A stretch of 64,000 bases of DNA. It comes from Microtetraspora malaysiensis (lineage in GTDB: Bacteria > Actinomycetota > Actinomycetes > Streptosporangiales > Streptosporangiaceae). Within the stretch, counting starts at the first letter, position 1. Every line of letters begins with the position of its first letter. The DNA lies in contig NZ_BBYJ01000010.1 of NCBI RefSeq assembly GCF_001528665.1, positions 186,001 to 250,000 on the forward strand. Direction: 5' to 3'. The notes below the pieces were generated by a model. That model was not told the DNA's origin, did no database searches, and was given only the letters and a program-made list of their open reading frames with translations. Shown here one piece after another: positions 53,280-60,997 of the stretch. A program made the translations under genes and the position numbers.

Positions 53280-54430
53280 CATCAGACAGCTTCCGACACG
53301 AGGTCCGGGAGTGGCTGGAGGCCAGCCTGACCGGTGAGTTCGCCGACGCGCGGGGCCTCGGTGGGCCGGGCCGCGAGCACGAGGGCCACGAGCTGCGGGT
53401 CGCCTGGGAGCGCCACCTCGGCGCGGCCGAATGGACCTGCCTCGGCTGGCCCGGCGAGTACGGCGGACGCGACGCGTCGCTCGACGATCAGGTCGTGTTC
53501 TACGAGGAGTACGCGCGGGCGAACGCCCCGGCGCGGGTCGGCCACATCGGCGAGGGCCTGATCGGCCCGACCATCCTCGACTTCGGCACGCCCGAGCAGA
53601 AGAAGCGGTTCCTCCCGCCCATCCAGCGGGGCGAGGAGCTGTGGTGCCAGGGCTACTCCGAGCCGGACGCCGGTTCCGACCTCGCGAACGTGCAGACGAA
53701 GGCCGTCCTCGACGGCGACGAGTGGCTCGTCACCGGGCAGAAGGTGTGGACCTCCCTCGCCCACGTCGCCGACTGGTGCTTCGTCGTGTGCCGTACCGAG
53801 CCGGGCTCACAGCGGCACAAGGGCCTGTCGTACCTGCTGGTCCCGATGGACCAGCCGGGGGTCGAGATCCGGCCGATCACGCAGATGACCGGCACCGGCG
53901 AGTTCAACGAGGTCTTCTTCGACGGCGCCCGTACGGCGGCCGCGAACATCCTGGGCGGGCCCGGCGACGGGTGGCGGGTGGCGATGGCCACGCTCGGGTA
54001 CGAGCGCGGCGCGTCCACGCTCGGCCAGCAGATCGGCTTCCGCCGGGAGCTGGCCGCGGTGATCGAGGCCGCCCGCGGGTCCGGCGCGGTGGACGACCCG
54101 GTGCTGCGCGACCGGCTCACCCAGTCCTGGCTGGAGCTGGAGATCATGCGCCTGAACGCCCTGCGCACGATGACCTCCCTCAGCTCGGGTGAGCCGGGCC
54201 CCGAGGTGTCGATCGCGAAGCTCTACTGGTCGGAGTGGCACCGCAGGCTGGGCGAGCTGGCACAGGCCGTCCAGGGACGGGCCGGGCTGGTCGCCGACGG
54301 CGAGCCGTACGACCTGAACGATCTGCAGCGGCTGTACCTGTTCAGCCGGGCCGACACCATCTACGCCGGGTCGAGCGAGATCCAGCGCAACATCATCGCC
54401 GAGCGCACGCTCGGCCTGCCCCGCGGCTAG
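53276..54430 (+). CDS. acyl-CoA dehydrogenase, IpdE1/FadE30-like
   Basis: 384 residues. FRHEVREWLEASLTGEFADARGLGGPGREHE, CLGWPGEYGGRD, WCQGYSEPDAGSDLA, GQKVWTSLAH and IYAGSSEIQRNIIAERTLGLPRG place it with M. tuberculosis FadE30 (IpdE1). Glu243 in YERG is the candidate catalytic base. IpdE1 pairs with IpdE2 to desaturate 5-OH-HIP-CoA in steroid catabolism; the IpdE2-like gene is at 45135. ATGA overlap with the flavin reductase indicates one operon under operator 2. Confidence 0.88.
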   Translation: MTSDSFRHEVREWLEASLTGEFADARGLGGPGREHEGHELRVAWERHLGAAEWTCLGWPGEYGGRDASLDDQVVFYEEYARANAPARVGHIGEGLIGPTILDFGTPEQKKRFLPPIQRGEELWCQGYSEPDAGSDLANVQTKAVLDGDEWLVTGQKVWTSLAHVADWCFVVCRTEPGSQRHKGLSYLLVPMDQPGVEIRPITQMTGTGEFNEVFFDGARTAAANILGGPGDGWRVAMATLGYERGASTLGQQIGFRRELAAVIEAARGSGAVDDPVLRDRLTQSWLELEIMRLNALRTMTSLSSGEPGPEVSIAKLYWSEWHRRLGELAQAVQGRAGLVADGEPYDLNDLQRLYLFSRADTIYAGSSEIQRNIIAERTLGLPRG

Positions 54431-54466
54431 AGGTCCGAGCGAACGCCACGGCCGGGTCGCCCGTAC

Positions 54467-55288
54467 CTAGCCGCGGAGCATCTCGGCCAGGGCGCGGGCG
54501 AACAGGCCGGGGGCGTCCAGCTCGTAGCGGAGGAAGAGGTACGGCTCGGTGAGTTCGAGCTCGATCAGCACGGGCTCGCCGTTCGGCATCCGCACGAGGT
54601 CGACGCGCGCGTAGAGCAGCGGCTCGGACACCTTGCTCAGCACCAGCTCGGCGACCTCGAACTGGTCGGCGTCCGGGTCGCGCAGCGTCGCCCTGTTGTT
54701 CAGGTCGAGCTCCTGGCCGTCCCCGGCCAGCATCGGGTGTCGCCGTACGGCGTGGCTGAACTCGCCCCCGAAGTAGAGCAGCGACAGCTCGCCCTCGTGC
54801 TCGACGCTGTCCAGGTAGGGCTGCACCATGACGGTCCGCCCCTCGGCGGCGAGCCGGGCGGCGTGCGCCTCGGCCACGGCCCGGTCGGCGGTCCGGATGG
54901 TGTCCCGCGCGCCCGACGAGATCGCCGGCTTGACGACGTATTCGTCCCACTCAGGGATGCCCTCGTGGCTCCAATGGGTGGGGACGGTTGGCACGCCGAG
55001 GTCGCGCAGGTAGGTCTTGTCGGTGTTCCGTTCGAGCACCGGCGCGGGGTTCAGCAGCCGGGTCAGCCCGCCGACCCGGTATGCCCAGGCGACGAACTCG
55101 TCCCTCCGCTCGATGTAGTCCCACGCGGAGCGGACCACCGCGGCGTCGAAGGAGGCCCAGTCCGCTTCCGGATCGTCCCATCGCACCGGCGTGCCCTGGA
55201 TGCCCTCCCCCAGCCACGCGGCGAGTGCGGTCTCCCGCTCGTCGTCGTGCCCCAGCGGGTCGGCGAAGGTGACGTAGGCGACCTTCAT
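54467..55288 (-). CDS. ATP-grasp domain protein
   Basis: 273 residues. ATP-grasp features: VVRSAWDYIERRDEFVAW, LLNPAPVLERNTDKTYLRDLGVPTVPT, YVVKPAISSGARDTIR (phosphate loop), VMVQPYLDSVEHEGELSLLYFGG and VLIELELTEPYLFLRYE. The group resembles RimK/glutathione-synthetase-like ligases that form amide bonds, including uncharacterised actinobacterial enzymes of about this size. Substrates unknown. Convergent with the IpdE1-like gene. Confidence 0.85.
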   Translation of the reverse strand: MKVAYVTFADPLGHDDERETALAAWLGEGIQGTPVRWDDPEADWASFDAAVVRSAWDYIERRDEFVAWAYRVGGLTRLLNPAPVLERNTDKTYLRDLGVPTVPTHWSHEGIPEWDEYVVKPAISSGARDTIRTADRAVAEAHAARLAAEGRTVMVQPYLDSVEHEGELSLLYFGGEFSHAVRRHPMLAGDGQELDLNNRATLRDPDADQFEVAELVLSKVSEPLLYARVDLVRMPNGEPVLIELELTEPYLFLRYELDAPGLFARALAEMLRG

Positions 55289-55364
55289 CGCGCTCCTATC
55301 CTGTCGCGTCAGTACCGAAGAAATCGTACGGACATGTCACGGGGGACGCGACACGCGGGGGACG

Positions 55365-56231
55365 TCAGGCGAAGCCGTACACGGGCACGGGGACGGGGGC
55401 GTGCGCGAGCAGCCCGGCCACGGCGGCGCCCACGTCCGCGCGGTCCCACTTGTCCCCGCCCGCGCTGGGGCCCTGCCGCCAGCCGGTCGCCAGGGAGATC
55501 GCGCCCTCCCCCACCTCGAACACTCGGCCCGTGACGTGCCGCGACCCGGCCGACCCGAGCCAGGCGGTCAGGGCCGCCGCGTCGTTCTCGCCCGCCTCGG
55601 CCGTGCCGGCGACCCGGTCGCGGCTCGCGCCCGGCGCGACGGCGTTGACGGTGACGCCGTACGGTCCCAGTTCGGCGGCGGCCACGTGGGTGAGCGCGGC
55701 TATGCCGGCGGTGGCGGCCACGTAGTTGCCCTGGCCCGCGCTGCCGTACAGGCCCGCGCCGGACGAGATGGTGATCACCCGGGCGTCCGCGGGGTGCCCG
55801 GCCGCGGCCCGTTCCCGCCAGTGCTCGGAGGCGTGCCGCATCGGCAGGAAGCAGCCCTTGAGGTGGGACCGGATCACGTCGTCCCAGTCGCCCTCGGTCA
55901 TGGCCACCAGCGCGCGGTCGCGGGTGAAACCGGCGGCGCAGACCAGCACGTCCAAACCCCCGAACGCGCTCAGCGCGGTCTTGACCAGGCGTTCCGCCCC
56001 GTCCCAATCCGTGACGTCGTCGCAGCTCGCCACGGCCTGGCCGCCCCTGGCGCGGATCTCCTCGGCCACCTCGCGGGCCGGGCCGCCGCCCCCGGCGGCG
56101 CCGTACGGACTCGTGCCGGGATCGTTGACGACGACCTTCGCACCCTGACGCGCGAACTCCAGGGCTTGCGCGCGCCCGATGCCGCGTCCGGCCCCCGTCA
56201 CGACGACCACCCGGCCCTCGCAGATCCCCAT
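55365..56231 (-). CDS. short-chain dehydrogenase/reductase with altered catalytic lysine
   Basis: 288 residues. Classical SDR: VTGAGRGIGRAQALEFARQGAKVVVND, catalytic Ser in TISSGAGLYG, Tyr170 in GQGNYVAATAGIAAL. The lysine four residues after Tyr is Thr174, and the usual NNAG is VCAAG (Asn replaced). The family with a GAAGGGGPAREV insertion resembles the SDRs of mycobacterial HIP catabolism. Without the Lys the normal proton relay should fail, so the enzyme may be inactive, a structural subunit, or use another mechanism. No operator was seen upstream. Confidence 0.85.
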   Translation of the reverse strand: MGICEGRVVVVTGAGRGIGRAQALEFARQGAKVVVNDPGTSPYGAAGGGGPAREVAEEIRARGGQAVASCDDVTDWDGAERLVKTALSAFGGLDVLVCAAGFTRDRALVAMTEGDWDDVIRSHLKGCFLPMRHASEHWRERAAAGHPADARVITISSGAGLYGSAGQGNYVAATAGIAALTHVAAAELGPYGVTVNAVAPGASRDRVAGTAEAGENDAAALTAWLGSAGSRHVTGRVFEVGEGAISLATGWRQGPSAGGDKWDRADVGAAVAGLLAHAPVPVPVYGFA

Positions 56232-56374
56232 TTATCGACCCTTTCGCACCGTAATCCCCGACAGTGTTCTGGAGCGCGGATGATCTGTCCAGGGCCGGAA
56301 GACCTCTGTCTGAGAAACGGCATGACGCGGGGAAAGGGCGCTGGTCAGGCGCGGCGTGCGCACCTGGACGAAGA

Positions 56375-57895
56375 TCAGACGCGGCCGGTCAGCACCTCGG
56401 CGGCGGCCTGACCGCAGACGCGCGCCACCCCGTGGGTGGCGATGTGCACCGCCCCCAGGTCCGTACGGCCCGGCAGCCCCATCTCGACCACCACGCCGTC
56501 CGGGCGGGCGGCGAGCAGGTGGGTCAGCGTGTCCATCTGCCAGGGGTGGCGGTGGGCGTCCCGCACGACGACGACCAGCGGCCGCCCGGCCGCCTTCTCG
56601 AGCGCCTCGGGGGGTACCCCGTCGGCCACGTCCTCCTCGCGGAGCCGGATGGCGGTGGTGCCCGGCAGGATCCGCCCGAGCGGCTCCGCGGTGCCCCACG
56701 GCATGTGCCGGTCGATGGCGAGGTTGGTCTCGGGGGCCAGCTCGACCACGTGTGGCGCCTCCGTGAGCGGCAGCGCATCAGGCACCCCCGCGCGCCGGGT
56801 GATCCGGATGGCGCGGCGCGCCGCCACCAGCCCGACCTCCGCCGGGGCTCCCGCGCCGTTCCCGCCGGAGGCGTGGCCGTTCGCTCCGCTCCCGGCGGCC
56901 GTGGCCGAGGCGTGCCAGGCCGCCAGCTGCCGGACCCGCCAGGCGGCATCGGCGAGCCGTTCCTCGGGCAGCCGCCCCTCGACGACCGCGGTCACGATGG
57001 CGCGGCGGATGTGCTCCAGCGTCTCCTCGTCGGAGTTCTCCCCGCCCACGCACACGGCGTCGGCGCCCGCCGCGACGGCCATGGCGCTCGCGCCGCCCAG
57101 CCCGTACGCGCCGGACACGGCGGCCATCTCGATCCCGTCGGTGACGATCAGGCCATCGAAGCCGAGCTCGTTCCTGAGCAGGCCGGTCAGGATGCGGGGG
57201 CTGAGGGTGGCGGGCAGCCCGTCGTCGTAGGCGGTGACGAGCAGGTGCCCGGTCATGATCGAGCGGACGCCCTGCTCGATCGCGACCCGGAACGGCCACA
57301 GCTCCACTTCCGCGAGCTCCTCCGAGGAGACGGTGACGCGGGGAACGCCGTGGTGGGAGTCGACCGCGGTGTCCCCGTGCCCCGGGAAGTGCTTGGCGCA
57401 GGCCGCGACGCCAGCGGACTGGAGACCGCGGATCCAGGCGGCCGTGTGGCGGGCGACCAGCTCGGGGTCCGCCCCGAACGCCCGCAGCCCGATGACCGGG
57501 TTGTCGGGGTTGGAGTTGACGTCCGCCGCGGGCGCGAAGTCGAGGTTCACGCCCGCGGCGGCGAGATCGCGCCCCACGTCGCGGGCGACCTGCTCGGTCA
57601 GCTCCTCGTCGTCGACCACTCCCAGCGCGTAGTTACCGGGACGGGAGCTGCCGGTGCGCGCCTCCAGACGGGTGACCTCGCCCGCCTCCTCGTCGATGCC
57701 GACGAGGACCCGCGGGTTCTCCGCGCGCAGCGCCGCGGTCAGGTCGGCGAGCTGGCCGGGGCTCTCGACGTTGCGCGAGAACAGCACGACCCCGGCCAGG
57801 CCGTCGGCCAGCCGCCGGCGCAGCCAGTCGGGCGGCGCGGCCCCGGGGAAGCCGGGCAGGATGACAGTGTCGGCGAGGCGCAGCAGATCACGCAT
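56375..57895 (-). CDS. glycoside hydrolase family 3, NagZ-like beta-N-acetylhexosaminidase
   Basis: 506 residues. GH3 NagZ motifs: VGIDEEAGEVTRL, LDFAPAADVNSNPDNPVIGLRAFG, AKHFPGHGDTAVDSHHGVP (His-Asp catalytic dyad), and nucleophile in IVTDGIEMAAV. A C-terminal alpha/beta domain of about 150 residues follows an Ala/Gly-rich linker, as in two-domain actinobacterial GH3. NagZ removes N-acetylglucosamine from cell-wall fragments in recycling; no signal peptide supports a cytoplasmic role. A ROK-like operator lies just upstream. Confidence 0.9.
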   Translation of the reverse strand: MRDLLRLADTVILPGFPGAAPPDWLRRRLADGLAGVVLFSRNVESPGQLADLTAALRAENPRVLVGIDEEAGEVTRLEARTGSSRPGNYALGVVDDEELTEQVARDVGRDLAAAGVNLDFAPAADVNSNPDNPVIGLRAFGADPELVARHTAAWIRGLQSAGVAACAKHFPGHGDTAVDSHHGVPRVTVSSEELAEVELWPFRVAIEQGVRSIMTGHLLVTAYDDGLPATLSPRILTGLLRNELGFDGLIVTDGIEMAAVSGAYGLGGASAMAVAAGADAVCVGGENSDEETLEHIRRAIVTAVVEGRLPEERLADAAWRVRQLAAWHASATAAGSGANGHASGGNGAGAPAEVGLVAARRAIRITRRAGVPDALPLTEAPHVVELAPETNLAIDRHMPWGTAEPLGRILPGTTAIRLREEDVADGVPPEALEKAAGRPLVVVVRDAHRHPWQMDTLTHLLAARPDGVVVEMGLPGRTDLGAVHIATHGVARVCGQAAAEVLTGRV

Positions 57896-57906
57896 GCCCG
57901 CAATCT

Positions 57907-57925
57907 AATAAGAAAGTTTCCTATT
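57907..57925. promoter_or_regulatory. putative ROK operator upstream of the NagZ-like gene
   Basis: 19-bp palindrome AATAAGAAAGTTTCCTATT centred on G57916 with one mismatched pair, 12-30 bp before the gene. The AAAGTTTCC core is shared with the site at 184-198 before the ROK gene. Confidence 0.6.
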
Positions 57926-57988
57926 CGCTAGCCCACCTCATCCCCTATTTGGCGTGGCATCTCCTGTTCGGCCCCTATTCGCCTCCAG

Positions 57989-59341
57989 TCAGCGCAGCCT
58001 GCCGTCCGCGATCTCGTACCGGGCCACCGTTGAGACGGGGGCGTCCGGCCGGTCCACGTGATCCACCGCGCGGAACTCCGCGCGGAAGCCGTCCATGTCG
58101 GCCGTGCAGGTGAGGTAACCCCGGCGGTCGGTGGCGAGCCGGAGACGCGGATCGCGGTCGAGAACGGCCTGGGAGCCGACCCGCGGCGCGGCCGACACCG
58201 AGGTGGTGGAGAACTCGACGCCGACGGCGCGCGACCCCGGATCGGCCGGGTCGGCCCGCAGGTCGCCCGCCCAGCCGTCGCCCGTGTCTCCGCTCAGCAC
58301 GACGAGGCCCTCCGGGGCGTCCGCCAGCACGCGGGCGCGGCTGCGCGGGAAGGCGTCCCACCCGGTGGGGTCCCCGTCCGTGAGACCGCGCGGGCCGAAG
58401 AACGCGGGCTGGACCAGGACCCTCCAGCGGGCGGTCCCACTCGCCAACCGGGTGCGCAACCACTCCTCCTGCTCCGCGCCCAGCATGTCGTCACCGTCGC
58501 GGTGCTGCCGCGTGTCGAGCAGCAGGAGGTCGGCCACCCGGCCGTACGGCCGCCAGCGGTGCACGCGCAGTGACGCGCCGGTCGGCCGGACGCGCAGCGG
58601 CATGTGCTCGAAGTACGCCTTGAACGCGGCGGCACGCCGCTTGAGGAAGGCGGCCGGACTGGATCCGTCGCCGGGCCGCGCGCCCGCGCAGCCCTCGCGT
58701 ACCTCGTGGTCGTCGAGGACGGGCAACCACGGCGCCGCGGCGTGCGCCGCCCGCAGGTCGGGGTCCGTCCGGTAGGTCGCGTACCGGTTCCGGTACGCCG
58801 CCAGGGTCGTGCACTCCGCCTCCGATTCCAGCGGCCGTACGTACGCGTCCGGCCCGGAGCGTACGGTCGCGCCCGCGTACATGTAGCCGCCGAGGTGCAC
58901 GATCACGTCGGGACGCTCGGCGGCGAGGTGCCGCAGCGCGGTGAAGCGGCCCTCCTCGTAACGCTGACCCGAGGCGACCGCGAACCGCACGGGCGCGGTC
59001 GAGCCGGGATCGGGGGCGGTCCTGGTCCGCCCGACCGGGCTCTCGTGGCCGTCCACGGAGAACCGGTAGAAGTACTCCCGTCCGGGCCGCAGGCCCGCCA
59101 CCCTTACGTGGACGCTGTGCGCCCGGTCCGGCCACGCGGAGGCCTCGCCGGACCGGACCACGCGGGTGAGCTTCTCGTCCTCCGCGATCTCCCAGCGCAC
59201 GGCGGCCGTCCGGCCGGGCATGCCGCCGGGACGTACGGCATCAAGAGGGTCGGGGGCGAGACGGGTCCACAAGATGATCCCGTCGGGAAGCGGCTCCCCC
59301 GATGCCACTCCCAAGGTAAACGGATACCCCAATTTCACCAT
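57989..59341 (-). CDS. PhoD-like phosphodiesterase/phosphatase with altered metal motifs
   Basis: 450 residues from ATG at 59341; no signal peptide. The N-terminal Ig-like part (GVASGEPLPDGIILWTRLAP) and barrel match PhoD. Family motifs HLGDYIYE, DDHExxNN and GDVHxxW appear as HLGGYMYAG (149-155), DDHEVREG (210-217) and GDTGDGWAG (351-359): the first Asp is Gly152 and the GDVH histidine is absent. Metal binding is therefore doubtful. PhoD enzymes are normally Tat-exported; this one appears cytosolic. Function uncertain. Confidence 0.8.
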   Translation of the reverse strand: MVKLGYPFTLGVASGEPLPDGIILWTRLAPDPLDAVRPGGMPGRTAAVRWEIAEDEKLTRVVRSGEASAWPDRAHSVHVRVAGLRPGREYFYRFSVDGHESPVGRTRTAPDPGSTAPVRFAVASGQRYEEGRFTALRHLAAERPDVIVHLGGYMYAGATVRSGPDAYVRPLESEAECTTLAAYRNRYATYRTDPDLRAAHAAAPWLPVLDDHEVREGCAGARPGDGSSPAAFLKRRAAAFKAYFEHMPLRVRPTGASLRVHRWRPYGRVADLLLLDTRQHRDGDDMLGAEQEEWLRTRLASGTARWRVLVQPAFFGPRGLTDGDPTGWDAFPRSRARVLADAPEGLVVLSGDTGDGWAGDLRADPADPGSRAVGVEFSTTSVSAAPRVGSQAVLDRDPRLRLATDRRGYLTCTADMDGFRAEFRAVDHVDRPDAPVSTVARYEIADGRLR

Positions 59342-59401
59342 AAGGAGGATCTTGCACAATATGTGACCTTGGTGGTGCCAGGATGCGCAAGTCCGAATTG
59401 C

Positions 59402-59415
59402 AGCAAGCGCTTGGT
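59402..59415. promoter_or_regulatory. KstR2-like operator 3
   Basis: AGCAAGCGCTTGGT is an exact match to AnCAAGnnCTTGnT, in the 149-bp region between the PhoD-like gene and the TetR gene. TAGCAT abuts it rightward; TGCAAT overlaps it leftward, so it may serve both directions. Confidence 0.7.
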
Positions 59416-59490
59416 AGCATATCTGGACGGCGATGAGCAGGTGACTCTCCACCGCTTTAAGGCGAGCAAGCCATTGCTCGGACCTTCATA

Positions 59491-60189
59491 ATGGGTGGTG
59501 TGAACCAGCGAAAGAACTCCGGCGGCGCCACCGCCGCCCCAGTGAGGCGCCAGGGCACGGCGAAACGAGCGGCCACCGCGGGCTCGGCCTCCGAGCGGCG
59601 CGACCACCTCGTCAAGCTCGCGGCGGAGCTCTTCGCGCGCAAGGGCTTCCAGGCGACCACCGTCCGGCAGATCGCCGACGAGGCGGGGATCCTCTCCGGA
59701 AGCCTCTACCACCACTTCGACTCCAAGGAGACGATCGTCGACGAGGTGCTGCGCACCTTCCTCGAAGATCTCACCGCCCGCTACCGCGCGGTCCTGGAGA
59801 CAGCGGGCGACGCCCGCACCGCGCTGACCGAGATGGTGCGCGTCGGTTTCGGCACACTGGAGCCGCACCGCGCGGCCATCACGGTGATGCAGAACGACTG
59901 GAACTACCTCCGCTCCCTCCCCGGCGACCGCTTCGGCTACCTGGTCAAGGCCGAGGACGAGGTCGAGCGGATGTGGGTCGAGCAGATCAAGCGCGGCCAG
60001 GCCGAGGGCCTCTTCCGCGCCGACCTCGACCCCAAGCTCACCTACCGCATGATCCGCGACACGATCTGGGTCGCGGTGCGGTGGTTCCGCCCCGGCGGGC
60101 GGCTCAACACCACAACGCTGGCCGAGCATTACATCACGGTGCTGTTCGACGGCCTCGCCACCGGTGACCGCACCAGCCACGGCGCATGA
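59491..60189 (+). CDS. kstR2: TetR-family repressor, KstR2-like
   Basis: 232 residues from ATG 59491; a GTG at 59500, 8 bp after CATAAT, is an alternative leaderless start. TetR helix-turn-helix FQATTVRQIADEAGILSGSLYHHFDSKETIVDEVLRTFL, then a ligand domain with MWVEQIKRGQAEGLFRADLDPKLTYRMIRDTIWVAVRWFRPGGRL. This C-terminal half follows M. tuberculosis KstR2, which senses HIP-CoA. Stop overlaps the alkD-like start. Three matching operators in the window support the call. Confidence 0.85.
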   Translation: MGGVNQRKNSGGATAAPVRRQGTAKRAATAGSASERRDHLVKLAAELFARKGFQATTVRQIADEAGILSGSLYHHFDSKETIVDEVLRTFLEDLTARYRAVLETAGDARTALTEMVRVGFGTLEPHRAAITVMQNDWNYLRSLPGDRFGYLVKAEDEVERMWVEQIKRGQAEGLFRADLDPKLTYRMIRDTIWVAVRWFRPGGRLNTTTLAEHYITVLFDGLATGDRTSHGA

Positions 60190-60866
60190 TGCTCCTCAAG
60201 GCCGTACGGCACGCCCTCGCCGAGGCGGCCGACCCGGCGAAGGCCCCGGTGATGCAGGCGTACATGAAGTCGGACATGCCGTTCCTGGGCGTGCAGGCCG
60301 TCCCCCGGCGCGCCGCGCTCAGGCGGGTCTTCGCCGAGCACCGCCTGGGATCGGCCCCCGAGTGGCGCCGGGCCGTGCTCGCGCTGTGGCGCGAGGCCGA
60401 ATACCGCGAGGAGCGGTACGCCGCGATCGAGCTGTCCGCGCACCGCTTCTACCGTTCCTGGCAGACGCTCTACACGCTCCCGATGTACGAGGAGATGATC
60501 GTCACCGGCGCCTGGTGGGACCTGGTGGACGACATCGCCATCAACCGGATCGGCACGCTGATGCGGCTCTACCCGGAGAGCATGCGCCCGCTCATGCTGG
60601 AGTGGGCGTACCACCCCAACCTCTGGAAGAGGCGCACCGCCATCCTCTGCCAGAACTCCTTCAAGGAGCGGACCGACCCGGCGCTGCTGTACGCGTGCAT
60701 CGAGCCGAGCCTGTCGGACATCGACTTCTTCGCCCGCAAGGCCATCGGCTGGGCCCTCCGCGAGTACGCGAAGACCAACCCCGACGAGGTCGTCCGCTAC
60801 GTCGACCACCACGGCATCTCCGGACTGAGCCGCCGCGAGGCCCTCCGCAACCTCCCCAGCCGTTAG
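60186..60866 (+). CDS. DNA alkylation repair protein, AlkD-like
   Basis: 226 residues, start overlapping the kstR2 stop (ATGA). HEAT-like repeats typical of AlkD/DNA_alkylation family: RRAALRRVFAEH, WREAEYREERYAAIELS, YEEMIVTGAWWDLVDDIA, WAYHPNLWKRRTAILCQNSFK, and WALREYAKTNPDEVVRYV. AlkD excises bulky or charged N-alkyl purines. The coupling to kstR2 is unexpected for repair and may simply reflect read-through. Confidence 0.9.
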   Translation: MMLLKAVRHALAEAADPAKAPVMQAYMKSDMPFLGVQAVPRRAALRRVFAEHRLGSAPEWRRAVLALWREAEYREERYAAIELSAHRFYRSWQTLYTLPMYEEMIVTGAWWDLVDDIAINRIGTLMRLYPESMRPLMLEWAYHPNLWKRRTAILCQNSFKERTDPALLYACIEPSLSDIDFFARKAIGWALREYAKTNPDEVVRYVDHHGISGLSRREALRNLPSR

Positions 60867-60997
60867 TTCCCACCGGGCGGGGACGGGGTGGCCAACGGAC
60901 AGGCCCCCTCGGCGATGCGTGTGAACGATCTTGCATCGGTGGACGATCCGGCTCGGAAGCTCTCGAATCCCGATGCCGCTTCGCCCATGATGGCGGG

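Noticed and set aside
59342-59368. AAGGAGGAT followed by an ATG on the plus strand between the PhoD-like and TetR genes
   Set aside because: The ATG is immediately followed by TGA, so no protein is encoded.
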